Positions 1-9,176 are shown, counted from the first letter of the stretch. The stretch is 64,000 nucleotides of DNA from Rheinheimera sp. SA_1 (GCF_001669775.1 NZ_LXWK01000011.1:496001-560000); one strand, 5' to 3'. The notes: generated by a model from the sequence alone, not told the origin. Numbers and translations: made by a program.

Positions 1-789
1 TAACGTTCTGCCAAGACCAAAATAAGCAATTTCAGAATCAGGGAAACGCTGGATAACATCCAAAAAAGTTTTTTCAGCATCGCTCAATTCTTTTTCTCTT
101 AATAAGGTCAAACCAATCGTCACTAAGATGTCACGCTGTAATTTAGCAATGACTGGCGCATTGTCGACCTTGACGGCTAAAGCCCCCGCCCGGGCATCTT
201 CAAAGTTTTCGTCATATAAATCGAATTTTGCCTGCAGTAATTTTGCAACTTCTGGGTTGGTTTGGTGGGTGGTGCGGATCAGCTTTTTCGCGCTAGACGT
301 GCTGCCGCCCATTAAACCCGGGACTTCCAGATAAAACGACATCAACGAAACTGCAGCGTTATAGTTGGCCGGGTCTAATTCAATCGCCTTCTTAAAAGAA
401 TCGCGAATGGCGCCAAGAGAACCGACAGCTTCCATCATGTCACCTTTTTCCGCTTTGGAACCAAGGACATTGCCAAGCGACTCATGACATTCAGAACTGT
501 TTGGGTTGTGTTGAATGCATTGCTCAGCCATTTTGATAGCGTCATCAAAACGCTGAATGTTGCCCTCGAGCAAAATTAAATCAATGTTGCCGACCAAAGC
601 ATCGGCATTAGTCGGCTCGATGGCGAGTTTAGCGGCGATAGCGGTTTCGGCTTCGGCATATTTTTTTGCGTCGATAAGCGCGGTGTATTCGTGCGCGTTG
701 GCTGACTGCAGGCCTGACATAGCTGTCATTAATAAAGCGAAGGTGACTGCTTGACCAACAAAGGATTTACGAGAAGTAACATTGCGCAT
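1..789 (-). CDS. TPR-repeat secreted protein, partial (3' end outside window)
   Basis: The minus-strand frame starts at ATG 789 and stays open to position 1, giving 263 visible residues; the C-terminus lies outside the window. The N-terminus (MRNVTSRKSFVGQAV, then a hydrophobic stretch to SANA) looks like a signal peptide, so export to the periplasm is likely. The rest is helical, with TPR-like units such as YAEAETAIAAKLAIEPTNAD and AIELDPANYNAAVSLMSFYL. TPR proteins are scaffolds for protein interaction; no enzymatic residue is visible. The gene is divergent from the response regulator at 1060. The specific role is unknown. Confidence 0.8.
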   Translation of the reverse strand, partial: MRNVTSRKSFVGQAVTFALLMTAMSGLQSANAHEYTALIDAKKYAEAETAIAAKLAIEPTNADALVGNIDLILLEGNIQRFDDAIKMAEQCIQHNPNSSECHESLGNVLGSKAEKGDMMEAVGSLGAIRDSFKKAIELDPANYNAAVSLMSFYLEVPGLMGGSTSSAKKLIRTTHQTNPEVAKLLQAKFDLYDENFEDARAGALAVKVDNAPVIAKLQRDILVTIGLTLLREKELSDAEKTFLDVIQRFPDSEIAYFGLGRTL

Positions 790-1047
790 AGTGGTGTATT
801 CCCAGATGAAAGTAACTTAAATAATTTAAAACAATCCAACAGCTTAGGTTGATTCTTTGCCATGGTTCCGATAATTGCAGTGTCGCTGGTCGGCAAAGTG
901 GCGGCAATCAGCAAGGGACGACTGACGGTTTGGTTGTCATGGACGACGAAAAAACGCGGCTGGGTTGCAGGGGTTTGGTGAGCTGGCACGGACCGGAGGA
1001 TGTAACAGCGTACGGGGGATTTTGGCTCTGTTTAAGGTTGGCATGGC

Positions 1048-1053
1048 TATAAT
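1048..1053 (+). promoter_or_regulatory. TATAAT -10 box, predicted leaderless start
   Basis: A perfect TATAAT lies six bases before the ATG at 1060, so the expected transcription start falls on or next to the A of the start codon. No Shine-Dalgarno-like sequence lies between the box and the ATG, and the -35 region is weak. This suggests a leaderless mRNA; it is an inference from spacing alone. Confidence 0.5.
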
Positions 1054-1059
1054 GCTGGC

Positions 1060-1716
1060 ATGCACTTACTTATCATTGAAGACGATCTGGATTTAGGCTT
1101 TGCGCTGCAACAGGCGCTCAAGGCCGAAGGCATTAGCAGTGTCTGGTTGCGTCGGTTGGCCGACACACCTCGCATCGCCGCCGATCTGGACTACGACTGC
1201 ATCCTACTCGACGTTGCACTGCCCGACGGCTGCGGCTTTGACTTGTTATCGCGTTGGCGCGCAAACGGCATTACTGTCCCCATTATCATGATCACCGCCC
1301 GATCAGCCCTCGACGACCGATTGGCCGGCTTAGATGGTGGCGCCGATGACTTTCTGGTCAAACCCTTTGCGATGGCAGAGCTATTGTCGCGGCTGCGCGT
1401 CGTATTGCGCCGGGTAGCGCGCCAAGCCAGTGCCATGTGGACCATTGGCCAGTTGCAAATTGACCCGCGTGGTTATCAGGCTTGGCTAGACGGTGCAGAA
1501 CTCGACTTGCTGCGGCGGGAATTCCAATTACTGGTAGAACTGGCGCGCGAGCTGGGCACGGTGGTGCCAAAGGGCGTGTTAGCGCAACGGCTGGAACCCT
1601 TAGGTGACGCCTTGACTTTCAGTTTGCTCGAAGTCCATATCTCCAATCTGCGCCGGAAAATCGGCGCGCAGCGTATCCGCACCGTTCGTGGTGTGGGTTA
1701 TATGTTGGTGCCATGA
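1060..1716 (+). CDS. OmpR/PhoB-family response regulator (QseB/PmrA-like)
   Basis: This is a DNA-binding response regulator. The receiver domain (about residues 1-115) shows the acidic pair after LLIIED, the phospho-acceptor Asp51 in CILLDVALPDG, the switch Thr in MITARS and the conserved Lys in FLVKPF. The C-terminal half is a winged helix ending RRKIGAQRIRTVRGVGYMLV, typical of the OmpR family. The start is fixed by the canonical MHLLIIEDD opening. Its stop overlaps the start of the histidine kinase gene by four bases (ATGA), so the two are translationally coupled. The signal and target genes are not evident; the closest architectures are QseB/PmrA/TctD-like. Confidence 0.93.
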   Translation: MHLLIIEDDLDLGFALQQALKAEGISSVWLRRLADTPRIAADLDYDCILLDVALPDGCGFDLLSRWRANGITVPIIMITARSALDDRLAGLDGGADDFLVKPFAMAELLSRLRVVLRRVARQASAMWTIGQLQIDPRGYQAWLDGAELDLLRREFQLLVELARELGTVVPKGVLAQRLEPLGDALTFSLLEVHISNLRRKIGAQRIRTVRGVGYMLVP

Positions 1717-3083
1717 AAATATTACGCTCTGTCGTCCGTCCGACGTTAGTCAGGCGTGTGGTCATCGCCCTGCTCGCCGTATCTGTGCTGATTTGGTTGG
1801 TGCTGATGACGTACTACTATTGGCAGGAAAGTAGTCACACTGCCGCAGCAGCACGGCAACAGCAACGCGGTGAAGCTGTGTTGGCAGTACTGAGTGAGAT
1901 CAACGATGTAACAGAGGCTCGCCAAGCGGTTGCCTTGTATTCAGCGCTGTTTAACAGCGTGTATCTACGCGCGGATGTTTCGGAACGGTTTTTAATTCAA
2001 CTGGAAGATCACACCGGACAGCGTCTGTATCTGACGCCGGGAAGTGACGGCATCGGCTGGAGTGGCGTCGCGAATGAGGTAGTTAGCCAGCAACTACAAG
2101 GCAGTCAGTATCAGGTTTATCGGGGAAAAAGCACACAGTGGGTGCTCACCCTCGCTGACCCTGTGCCTGCCCCAGCGCTTTTGCTGGCGCGGCTTAGCGA
2201 CAATCTGACCATCTCAGTACTGATTTCTTTTCCATTATTACTGTTGCCGGTCTGGTATGCCGTGGCACGAGGCCTGAGTCCACTGCGCCGCTTGTCAGAC
2301 GCAATCGCAGCGCGAGGGCCTGATGATCTGAAGCCACTGGAGTTGGATATGACCTATGCCGAGTTAACCCCACTCACCACCGCGCTTGATCGCCTGTTTC
2401 ATCAATTGCGCGCCCGGATCTCGCGTGAGCACAGCTTTGTACAAGATGCGGCTCACGAACTGAGAACACCCATTGCGGTGATCGCGGCACAGGCCCATGT
2501 GATGCTAAAGGCAGTCGATAGCGAAGACCGGCGTCAAGCTGCGCAATACCTTGACGCAGCCATCGCCCGGGTGTCGCACCTGATTGAACAACTGCTGGAT
2601 TTGGCGCGCTTTGACACCACCAGTAGCACAGCGGCAACCAGCCTTGATGTCGCGCAACTATTGCGCCAGGAACTGGTGAACGTCGCAATGCCCGCAATGG
2701 CGCGGGACATTGAACTATCGCTTGAAGCGCCAGATCAGTTGCACTGTCTACTGGACTCCCAAGCTTGGCTGTCGATTGTGCAAAATCTGCTGTCAAATGC
2801 GGTGCGTTATGGCCGGGATGGTGGTCAGGTTATGGCAGAATTAGCCGAACAAAACGGCATCCTTAAATTATCAGTTGCCGACGATGGGCCAGGGATCAGT
2901 CCAGCAGAACAATCCCTGGTGTTCGAGCGCTTTTATCGTGTGACCAGCACCGACATCAGCGGTTCGGGTCTTGGCCTGGCGATAGTGGCTCAGGCGGTGA
3001 TGCGGTTAGGCGGCAAAGTCCGGCTGGAGCAAGGTCTTCACGGACGTGGCTGCAACTTTATCGTTGAAATACCTGTGGAATAA
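1713..3083 (+). CDS. Sensor histidine kinase partner of the 1060 regulator
   Basis: This is an inner-membrane sensor kinase of 456 residues. TM1 lies near residues 14-35 and TM2 near 165-185, enclosing a periplasmic sensor of about 130 residues. A HAMP-like linker (RGLSPLRRLSDAI) follows. The H-box QDAAHELRTPIAVIAAQ carries the phospho-accepting His. The ATPase domain has an N-box (NLLSNAVRYG), G1 (VADDGPGIS) and G2 (GSGLGLAIV). It overlaps the upstream regulator gene by four bases. The architecture is QseC/PmrB-like. The ligand cannot be read from sequence. Confidence 0.93.
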   Translation: MKILRSVVRPTLVRRVVIALLAVSVLIWLVLMTYYYWQESSHTAAAARQQQRGEAVLAVLSEINDVTEARQAVALYSALFNSVYLRADVSERFLIQLEDHTGQRLYLTPGSDGIGWSGVANEVVSQQLQGSQYQVYRGKSTQWVLTLADPVPAPALLLARLSDNLTISVLISFPLLLLPVWYAVARGLSPLRRLSDAIAARGPDDLKPLELDMTYAELTPLTTALDRLFHQLRARISREHSFVQDAAHELRTPIAVIAAQAHVMLKAVDSEDRRQAAQYLDAAIARVSHLIEQLLDLARFDTTSSTAATSLDVAQLLRQELVNVAMPAMARDIELSLEAPDQLHCLLDSQAWLSIVQNLLSNAVRYGRDGGQVMAELAEQNGILKLSVADDGPGISPAEQSLVFERFYRVTSTDISGSGLGLAIVAQAVMRLGGKVRLEQGLHGRGCNFIVEIPVE

Positions 3084-3111
3084 GGCCCTTTATGTATTTG
3101 GAGACTCATCA

Positions 3112-4200
3112 ATGAATACCCAACAAAACGTAGCAGCGACAACAGGTAAACCGCACCGGCAGCCCCTTGGCCGCAGGATGTTAAAATGGACTGTGGTCAT
3201 GATAGCGGTGGTGGCCACGCTCATTGGCATGCTGATCAGCATCTTGTTCTGGAATGCACTAAGCACAGAGCGGCCGGTCGGATTTCAGGCTGTGCAAGCC
3301 AAAGATGCGGACGGCAAACCAATGATGGTCGCGATCTGGTACCCCACTCAGACGCCAACAGCGCCCAAATGGGCAGGCAGTTTTTTCATGCAAGTCGCAG
3401 CGAACGGGGCCATTGCTGGCAACCAATTACCGCTCATCGTCTTGTCTCACGGCACTGGCGGCTCCGTAACCAGCCACGCCGATCTCGCACTGGCGCTGGC
3501 TGCTGCGGGTTTTGTTGTGGCCGCTCCAATGCACAGTGATAATTATCTTGATATAAGCTCGGTTGGTACGCCAGCCTACTTTACCGGCCGCACTGCACAG
3601 CTACGGGTAAGCATCGACTATATGCTGCAGCAATGGCCGGAGCATCAACGCATAGATGCCAACCGCATTGGCGCTTATGGCTTTTCGATAGGTGCTTTCA
3701 CCGTGCTGACCGCTGCCGGTGCCAAACCGGATCTGCGGGGAGTGGCGGCCTATTGTGCCGCTCAAAATGAGTTTGCCTGCGATATGCTGCGTCAGGCTAA
3801 TTCCTTCCTGCTCGGTTCAAATCTGCCGGCCAATTTTGATAGCTTTCTAGTAGACACGCGGATTAAAGCCGTCGTCATCGCCGCGCCGGGTCTTGGCTTT
3901 ACATTCAAAGGCCCAGACGCACTGGCCAATGTCAAAATGCCGGTACAGTTATGGCAAGGCGACCAAGATGATAATGTGCCGGCGACAAGCAATGCCCAAG
4001 TGATCCGTGATCAACTTGGCAGCAGCGTCGAATTCCAGCTGGTACCAAACGCCGCACATCTGTCATTTCTCGCCCCTTGTGGCATCCTGAAACTGGCGCC
4101 AATCTGCAGGGATCCGGACGGCTTTGATCGTCAGGTTTTCCACGATGCCATGAACCCACGTGTGGTAGAATTTTTTGCTAAACAATTGGCGCTGCCCTGA
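3112..4200 (+). CDS. Membrane-anchored alpha/beta hydrolase (dienelactone hydrolase/esterase-like)
   Basis: A 362-residue hydrolase. The start at 3112 is preferred over the in-frame ATG at 3046, which lies inside the kinase gene, because GGAGA sits seven bases upstream. An N-terminal hydrophobic anchor (TVVMIAVVATLIGMLISIL) is followed by an alpha/beta hydrolase fold. The nucleophile elbow is YGFSIGAF (GxSxG), the acid is probably the Asp in WQGDQDDNVP, and the His is in PNAAHLSF. An oxyanion region VLSHGTGGS is visible. It probably hydrolyses small esters in the periplasm; the substrate is unknown. It directly follows the sensor kinase gene and may be co-transcribed. Confidence 0.82.
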   Translation: MNTQQNVAATTGKPHRQPLGRRMLKWTVVMIAVVATLIGMLISILFWNALSTERPVGFQAVQAKDADGKPMMVAIWYPTQTPTAPKWAGSFFMQVAANGAIAGNQLPLIVLSHGTGGSVTSHADLALALAAAGFVVAAPMHSDNYLDISSVGTPAYFTGRTAQLRVSIDYMLQQWPEHQRIDANRIGAYGFSIGAFTVLTAAGAKPDLRGVAAYCAAQNEFACDMLRQANSFLLGSNLPANFDSFLVDTRIKAVVIAAPGLGFTFKGPDALANVKMPVQLWQGDQDDNVPATSNAQVIRDQLGSSVEFQLVPNAAHLSFLAPCGILKLAPICRDPDGFDRQVFHDAMNPRVVEFFAKQLALP

Positions 4201-4231
4201 TTACAGCATGCAAATCCCGGAGTAATAGCAC

Positions 4232-4996
4232 ATGTTGACCCAGTTTTCGCCGACAATCGAAGCCTATTGGCACAATTTATTTTTGCGCGGTGACGTGATC
4301 TACCGGGGCGAACAACTGACAGTAGTGATCAGCTCCACACTGCCACCGGATCGCCGGTTGATGCTGCGTCAATCCGTCGGCGGCCAGCTTTGGGCGGTGA
4401 TGGCACCTGATATCGCCAGCCAACTCGGGCTTAGTTCTGGCCTTAGATCTGGGCTGCAGCCAGGGTTCACAGAGGCTTTACTGCGACAACGGCTGCAGGA
4501 CGCTGGCATCCGCTTGTATGGCGCGGACAAGCTGTTTTATTTCAGCGCAGCAAGTCAGCAGGCGTTGCTACAGCAAGCGCCAGTGGCGCATGTACGGCAA
4601 TTGCACGCAGCGGACGCGCCTTTGTTCACCCGGTTCCAGTCCCGGGCATCTGCGCAGGATTTGGATGACGCCTACGTGGAACTTGACCATTGGGCAGTGT
4701 TTGGTGCTTTTGTTGATGGCCAACTGGTATGCGCTGCCAGTATGTATCCATGGGACGGCGAACAAATAGCCGATACCGGTGTATTAACTTTGCCAGATTA
4801 TCGTGGGGTTGGTCATGCGCGCAACGTGATCCGGGCGATCAGCCATTACGCCTGTGAACAGGGTTATCAGCCGCAATACCGTTGTCAGACCGACAACCTG
4901 GCCTCAACAGCTTTAGCCAGAGCCGCAGGACTTGATTTATTTGGCCACTGGCAAGTGATTGATATGGCAGGGACCATTTCTGCTGACAACGGCTAA
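4232..4996 (+). CDS. GNAT-family N-acetyltransferase
   Basis: A 254-residue protein with a GNAT core in the C-terminal half. The strand FGAFVDGQLVCAASMYPW leads into the acetyl-CoA pyrophosphate loop LPDYRGVGHARNVIRAI (R-G-x-G-x-A), then TDNLASTALARAAGLDLFG, the usual late-GNAT helix and strand. The first 120 residues are not a standard GNAT fold and probably form a substrate or dimerisation domain. The gene follows the esterase by 31 bases on the same strand. The acceptor substrate is unknown. Confidence 0.8.
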   Translation: MLTQFSPTIEAYWHNLFLRGDVIYRGEQLTVVISSTLPPDRRLMLRQSVGGQLWAVMAPDIASQLGLSSGLRSGLQPGFTEALLRQRLQDAGIRLYGADKLFYFSAASQQALLQQAPVAHVRQLHAADAPLFTRFQSRASAQDLDDAYVELDHWAVFGAFVDGQLVCAASMYPWDGEQIADTGVLTLPDYRGVGHARNVIRAISHYACEQGYQPQYRCQTDNLASTALARAAGLDLFGHWQVIDMAGTISADNG

Positions 4997-5048
4997 ACTC
5001 ACGCCCTGCTGCATTCAGCCGTCAAATCACACATCCACGACACTCAGC

Positions 5049-5849
5049 TCACATCTGCTTAAAATGATGTAAATAGCTGCGGCTCACCGGCAGGTTTTCG
5101 CTGCGGCCTTTTAAGTAGACCGTGGCGGTTTCGTTGTCGCCGCGGATCACGTGGCTGACCCTAGCCAGATTGACCACCACCGAGCGGTGTATTTGCACAA
5201 AGTGGCTGGCATCCAGCTGCTCGACCAGCTCTTTTAGTGGAGTGCGGATCAGTGCTTCTGCAGCTTTTCCCTCGTGATCGCGCCAGCCAATCAGCGTATA
5301 TTTTTCATCGGAACGGAGAAAATCAATGTCGCTGACCGCAATCATCCGCACTGATTGGCCAATGGATGCTTTGATCCAGCGTAACGGTTCTGGCGCGGCT
5401 TTTTTCTGTAACCGCGTTTCCAATTTGTCCAATAACAGCTCGATGTCAGGCGCTTGTTGGGCAGTCCCAAACCTTTCCCGCAGCCGCTGCACCGTTTCGG
5501 CCAGTCGATCCTGTACCACCGGTTTAACTAAATAATCTAATGCGCCCTGGGTAAACGCTTCGACGGCATATTCGCTGTAGGCCGTGACAAACACCAGGTG
5601 CGCACCGCGGCCGATCTGGCGCGCGGCTTCAATGCCGGTCATCCCCGGCATATGGATATCGAGAAAACATACGGTGGGTTTATGCAGCTGATACTGTTCC
5701 AGCGCTTCACGGCCATTACGCGCCAGCGCCACAATAGTTAATTCTGGCCAGGTAGCCGCCAGCATCCGGGCTAACGCACTGCGCAGCAACGGTTCATCGT
5801 CGGCGATGAGTGCGGTTGGCTGATTTGAAGTCGGCTGATTTAAAAGCAT
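5049..5849 (-). CDS. LytTR-family response regulator
   Basis: A 266-residue regulator. The receiver domain (about residues 12-130) has the acidic pair in LIADDEP, phospho-acceptor Asp in VCFLDIHMPGMTG, switch Thr in VFVTAYSEYA and Lys in YLVKPV. A LytTR DNA-binding domain fills the C-terminus (ISDIDFLRSDEKYTLIGW ... FVQIHRSVVVNLARVSHV ... LPVSRSYLHHF). Its ribosome-binding site AGGAG lies in the last codons of the upstream kinase gene, and only one base separates the genes, so they form a coupled operon. LytTR proteins bind direct repeats; a candidate tandem array is at 7184-7225. Confidence 0.92.
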   Translation of the reverse strand: MLLNQPTSNQPTALIADDEPLLRSALARMLAATWPELTIVALARNGREALEQYQLHKPTVCFLDIHMPGMTGIEAARQIGRGAHLVFVTAYSEYAVEAFTQGALDYLVKPVVQDRLAETVQRLRERFGTAQQAPDIELLLDKLETRLQKKAAPEPLRWIKASIGQSVRMIAVSDIDFLRSDEKYTLIGWRDHEGKAAEALIRTPLKELVEQLDASHFVQIHRSVVVNLARVSHVIRGDNETATVYLKGRSENLPVSRSYLHHFKQM

Positions 5850-5850
5850 C

Positions 5851-6996
5851 TTAGTCTCCTGAAGATACGGCAGTTGGTGCAGTCACTGCAGGACTCCATT
5901 GCGCCGGAATATTGATATTGACACAAAAACCATGTGGCTCCAGCGCCGTCAGGCTGAGTTGCGCCTGACCGGCAAAAACCAGCTGCAGGCGTTCCCGCAG
6001 ATTGGCGAGGCCAGTGCCTAAGCCTTTACTGCTCTGCTGGCTGCTGAGCCCGCAACTTAACCCAACACCGGTGTCTTTCACCTCCGCCAGACAACGTCCG
6101 TCTTGTAATCGCACCGAGACGTCGATTTGACCGCCTTCTTCACTGGGATCGATGCCATGCCGGATGGCGTTTTCCACCAACGTCAGCAAGGTCATCGGCG
6201 GGCATTGCACGGCAAGAGCTGCGGGTTCAGCCTGAATGGTAAACTGCAGCCGATCGGGCATCCGCATATGCATCAATTCCAGATAAGCCCGCACCAATTC
6301 TAATTCTTGTCCCAACGTGGTGGCACTGTTATGCAAATTGGGCACGGCCGCGCGTAAATAAGTGATCAGACTCCCCAGCACTTCGGATGCCTGTGACGAG
6401 CCGGAATCAACCAGCTCCCGCACGTTCGCCAGCGTATTAAACAAAAAATGCGGCTCGACCTGCGCCTGCAATAAACGCAGCCGTGAATCCAACGCGTCTC
6501 TGGCCAACTTACTGCGTTCCAGCTCAAACGACAACGCCTGCCGCTGCGCCTGGCCGTTGATATGGCGGTACAACGCCGACATCGCAATCCACGGCGACAC
6601 TAACAAACCGATGAAAAGCAAAATAGCAAAGCCAAACATTCTTTTCGGGTCGGTGCTCCACACTTCCGGATGAGAAAACGAGGTTACGGACATAATCAAC
6701 ACCGCAGCAAAAGGCGCCACAACAGCGACCGCTAACACCTGGAGCAACCAGCGCGCCATCCAGCGCGGCAATCGCTTCGGCCAGCGCTCGAAGATGCCAA
6801 AAACGAGCAATTGCAAGCCCCCGAGCATAAGTAGGCGGATTGGCGGTATGAACCAGCTGGAAACAAAAATGGGGATCCAGAGCGCGCTGAACAGCACACA
6901 GGCCAAAAGAACTATCCGCAGCCGCTGCCAACCAAACATCGCCGGTGGCGCTGGCGGGGTCGTTGGTAATGAAACTGAAGGTTCATGATGTTGCAT
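5851..6996 (-). CDS. LytS-like sensor histidine kinase (His_kinase family)
   Basis: A 381-residue membrane kinase. Four hydrophobic segments in residues 25-160 form the membrane domain. The signature H-box LLQAQVEPHFLFNTLANV of the LytS/YehU type follows, then an HATPase with N-box LVENAIRHGID and G-box VKDTGVGLS and a glycine-rich GLGTGLANLRERL. It lacks a large periplasmic sensor, so it may sense a membrane-embedded cue. It is the upstream gene of the LytTR regulator and is divergent from a DUF2306 membrane protein across a 373-base intergenic region. Confidence 0.9.
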   Translation of the reverse strand: MQHHEPSVSLPTTPPAPPAMFGWQRLRIVLLACVLFSALWIPIFVSSWFIPPIRLLMLGGLQLLVFGIFERWPKRLPRWMARWLLQVLAVAVVAPFAAVLIMSVTSFSHPEVWSTDPKRMFGFAILLFIGLLVSPWIAMSALYRHINGQAQRQALSFELERSKLARDALDSRLRLLQAQVEPHFLFNTLANVRELVDSGSSQASEVLGSLITYLRAAVPNLHNSATTLGQELELVRAYLELMHMRMPDRLQFTIQAEPAALAVQCPPMTLLTLVENAIRHGIDPSEEGGQIDVSVRLQDGRCLAEVKDTGVGLSCGLSSQQSSKGLGTGLANLRERLQLVFAGQAQLSLTALEPHGFCVNINIPAQWSPAVTAPTAVSSGD

Positions 6997-7369
6997 GGTT
7001 AAACGAGACCTAAAATATCAGCAGAATTTTTCATTGTTAATCTCGATGCGTTTAGCAATGAGGGAATACGCCTAGCTTACACTGCAAAGTGGTGTCATGG
7101 ATGCCCCCAGATGATGGCTGACGCCTTGGTTGGCGTAAATGACGATATCGGCAGATGAATGACGGGCGCCTCCCCCCGTCCATAACAATGTAGTCGCCAC
7201 TATGTATCCACAACTATGTAGCCGCAGCAATTACCGCGGTTTTCGTCGCCGGTCCGCCCAGAACGTCGTCAGTTCTTTCCGATCCGTATTTCATCAATAG
7301 CAGCGCCTAAATACGTCGTGAATTGACATATTCTGTCAGCATCAAATCTGCAACGACAAAAGGTTTTTT
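6997..7369. other. Divergent intergenic control region between kinase and DUF2306 gene
   Basis: No gene is supported in these 373 bases. They separate the LytS-type kinase gene (minus) from the DUF2306 gene (plus) and contain a three-copy 14-base tandem repeat at 7184-7225. A weak AAAGG lies ahead of the ATG at 7370. No strong promoter consensus was recognised. Confidence 0.6.
7184..7225. repeat. Three tandem 14-base repeats, candidate regulator-binding array
   Basis: Three adjoining 14-base units start at 7184, 7198 and 7212, with consensus close to AACTATGTAGCCGC. Units 1 and 3 differ at two positions; unit 2 is more diverged. The array lies about 145 bases upstream of the DUF2306 gene and about 190 bases upstream of the kinase gene. 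A role as a binding site is inferred from position and periodicity. Confidence 0.5.
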
Positions 7370-8047
7370 ATGACTTGGATCCATATTATCGCGGGCTTAG
7401 TGGCGATCTTGGCTGGCGCAATGGCGATGATTGCCGCCAAAGGCTCACCGCTGCATCGCAAGTCCGGTACGCTATTTACCATTTCGATGCTGATCATGAC
7501 GGGCAGTGCCGCCATCGTTTCACTGTTCTTACGCATCGACCACGTGACCGGTGTTGCCGCTTTGTTTACTGCTTATCTGGTCTGTACATCCTGGTTGGTC
7601 ATCAAACGCAAGGTACAGGATAGTTACGCGGTGCTGGCATGGTTTGCCTTTGCGGCGGCGTTACTGGGTATTTATGCGCTCAGCCTGTGGTTCAATTTCC
7701 TTGAAGATCCAAAAACTTTAATCACCAAAAATAGTCCGCCACAGACGCTGATGGTGTTTGGCACCATCAGTCTGCTGTGTGCCGCTTTGGATGTTCGTTT
7801 GTTGCGGGCAGGACAAATCGTTGGTGCCCAGCGGTTGGTGCGGCATCTGTGGCGGATGTGTTTTGCGATGTTGATCGCCACCGGGTCTTTTTTCACTGGT
7901 CAAATGCAAGTCTTCCCGGCTATGGTGCGCAAAAGCGCGGTGTTTGGGGTTCCGGTCCTGGCCATCCCTGTGCTGCTGGTGTTAGTGGCGACGCTGTATT
8001 GGCTGGGTCGTACTTTGCTGCAGCGTAAGCGCGCGAGTATCAGGTAA
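7370..8047 (+). CDS. DUF2306-type multi-pass membrane protein
   Basis: A 225-residue protein with about seven transmembrane helices. The opening is the common HIIAGLVAILAGAMAMIAAKG followed by SPLHRKSG, as in DUF2306 proteins, which carry conserved His and Arg near the first helices. No catalytic function is established for the family, and a heme or quinone role is only suggested by its conserved His residues. It is divergent from the LytS/LytTR system and may be its target. A second, longer DUF2306 protein occurs at 23255. Confidence 0.75.
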   Translation: MTWIHIIAGLVAILAGAMAMIAAKGSPLHRKSGTLFTISMLIMTGSAAIVSLFLRIDHVTGVAALFTAYLVCTSWLVIKRKVQDSYAVLAWFAFAAALLGIYALSLWFNFLEDPKTLITKNSPPQTLMVFGTISLLCAALDVRLLRAGQIVGAQRLVRHLWRMCFAMLIATGSFFTGQMQVFPAMVRKSAVFGVPVLAIPVLLVLVATLYWLGRTLLQRKRASIR

Positions 8048-8115
8048 AGTGGCAACGCAGCAGCGTTTTCTTAAGAACCCGTGCTTTTTGCCATCACCAG
8101 CCAGACCCGTCATCA

Positions 8116-8130
8116 TTCACAAAAGATGAA
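8116..8130. promoter_or_regulatory. Putative LysR-type operator upstream of SDR gene 8311
   Basis: The interrupted palindrome TTCACAAAAGATGAA lies about 180 bases before the SDR start. It matches the site at 10112-10126 in 14 of 15 positions and fits the T-N11-A pattern of LysR regulators. Binding is inferred. Confidence 0.5.
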
Positions 8131-8310
8131 CGAATCATCCATAGTTGTGGGTTTGTTCGACAAGTTCTGAATGTTTATATTTCACTCACTGCCAACGCCT
8201 GAGCCTTACGACCTAAGTGGCTCATCGCAACCAGGGTAGATTTTTTAACAAGCTACGCAGTCCACAACAGTCGACGCGAAAGCAAAACCCAACAGCATCA
8301 GGAGTGTTAT

Positions 8311-9060
8311 ATGAACAGATTTACCAACAAAACAGTGTTAGTGACCGGTGGCAATAGCGGTATTGGTTTGGCGACAGCCATTCAATATGCCCAAGAAGGC
8401 GCTCGTGTGGTCATTACCGGCCGTGATCAGGCGACGCTGGATCAGGCGAAAACGTTGATCGGCGCGAACACTATTGCGTTGCAAAACGATCAGGGTGATA
8501 TCAAAGCGGCCGCCCAATTAGCCGGTACTTTAGCGGAACAAGGCATCAAACTGGACGCCATTTTCTTAAATGCCGGTATTGCCAAGTTCGCACCAATGCT
8601 AGATATCGATGAAGCACTGTGGGATCAGACGTTTAACGTCAATGTAAAAGGTGCTTTTTTCACCATCCAGGCGCTGACGCCGCTGTTAAATCGTGGTGCC
8701 GCCATTGTGCTGAACGGTTCAATTAATGCACATATCGGCATGCCTTCTTCTGCGGTGTATGCAGCAAGTAAAGCGGCACTGATTTCCTTTGCCAAAACCT
8801 TGTCTGCAGAACTGTTGCCGCTTGGTGTGCGGGTTAATGTTGTCAGCCCAGGTCCTGTCAGCACGCCGTTGTACGGCCGTTTGGGTATGGATGCTGCACA
8901 GCTGGAACAGATGGCGACAGCGATCCAGGAACAAATTCCGCTGAAACGTTTTGGTACCCCGGATGAGCTGGCTAAAACAGTGCTGTTTATGTCTTCGGCA
9001 GACTCGGCCTTTATTGTCGGCACCGAACTGATTGCTGATGGCGGCATGAGCCAATTATAA
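8311..9060 (+). CDS. Short-chain dehydrogenase/reductase (SDR)
   Basis: A classical 249-residue SDR, a soluble NAD(P)H-dependent oxidoreductase. It has the cofactor loop TGGNSGIG near residue 12, the structural NAG motif (FLNAGIAKF), a catalytic Ser in NGSINAHIG and YxxxK in VYAASKAAL. The C-terminus GTELIADGGMSQL is typical. The Arg after the dinucleotide strand (ITGRDQ) suggests an NADP preference. AGGAGTG precedes the ATG. A terminator follows at 9113. A convergent LysR gene lies downstream and shares an operator-like sequence with it. The substrate is unknown. Confidence 0.9.
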   Translation: MNRFTNKTVLVTGGNSGIGLATAIQYAQEGARVVITGRDQATLDQAKTLIGANTIALQNDQGDIKAAAQLAGTLAEQGIKLDAIFLNAGIAKFAPMLDIDEALWDQTFNVNVKGAFFTIQALTPLLNRGAAIVLNGSINAHIGMPSSAVYAASKAALISFAKTLSAELLPLGVRVNVVSPGPVSTPLYGRLGMDAAQLEQMATAIQEQIPLKRFGTPDELAKTVLFMSSADSAFIVGTELIADGGMSQL

Positions 9061-9112
9061 AATTCCGGGTGCAGCCTGAGTCTTTCATACGGATCCTTGT
9101 TGTTAACTTCTT

Positions 9113-9144
9113 AAGCCTGCACCTGAGATATTGCAGGCTTTTTG
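9113..9144 (+). terminator. Intrinsic terminator after SDR 8311
   Basis: A nine-base perfect stem, AAGCCTGCA with TGCAGGCTT (9113-9121 and 9132-9140), has a ten-base loop and is followed by a run of T. It sits 50 bases after the SDR stop and before the 3' end of the convergent LysR gene. Confidence 0.8.
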
Positions 9145-9176
9145 TCATTTTTCCCGGCGGTCATGTTTCTCTGAGG

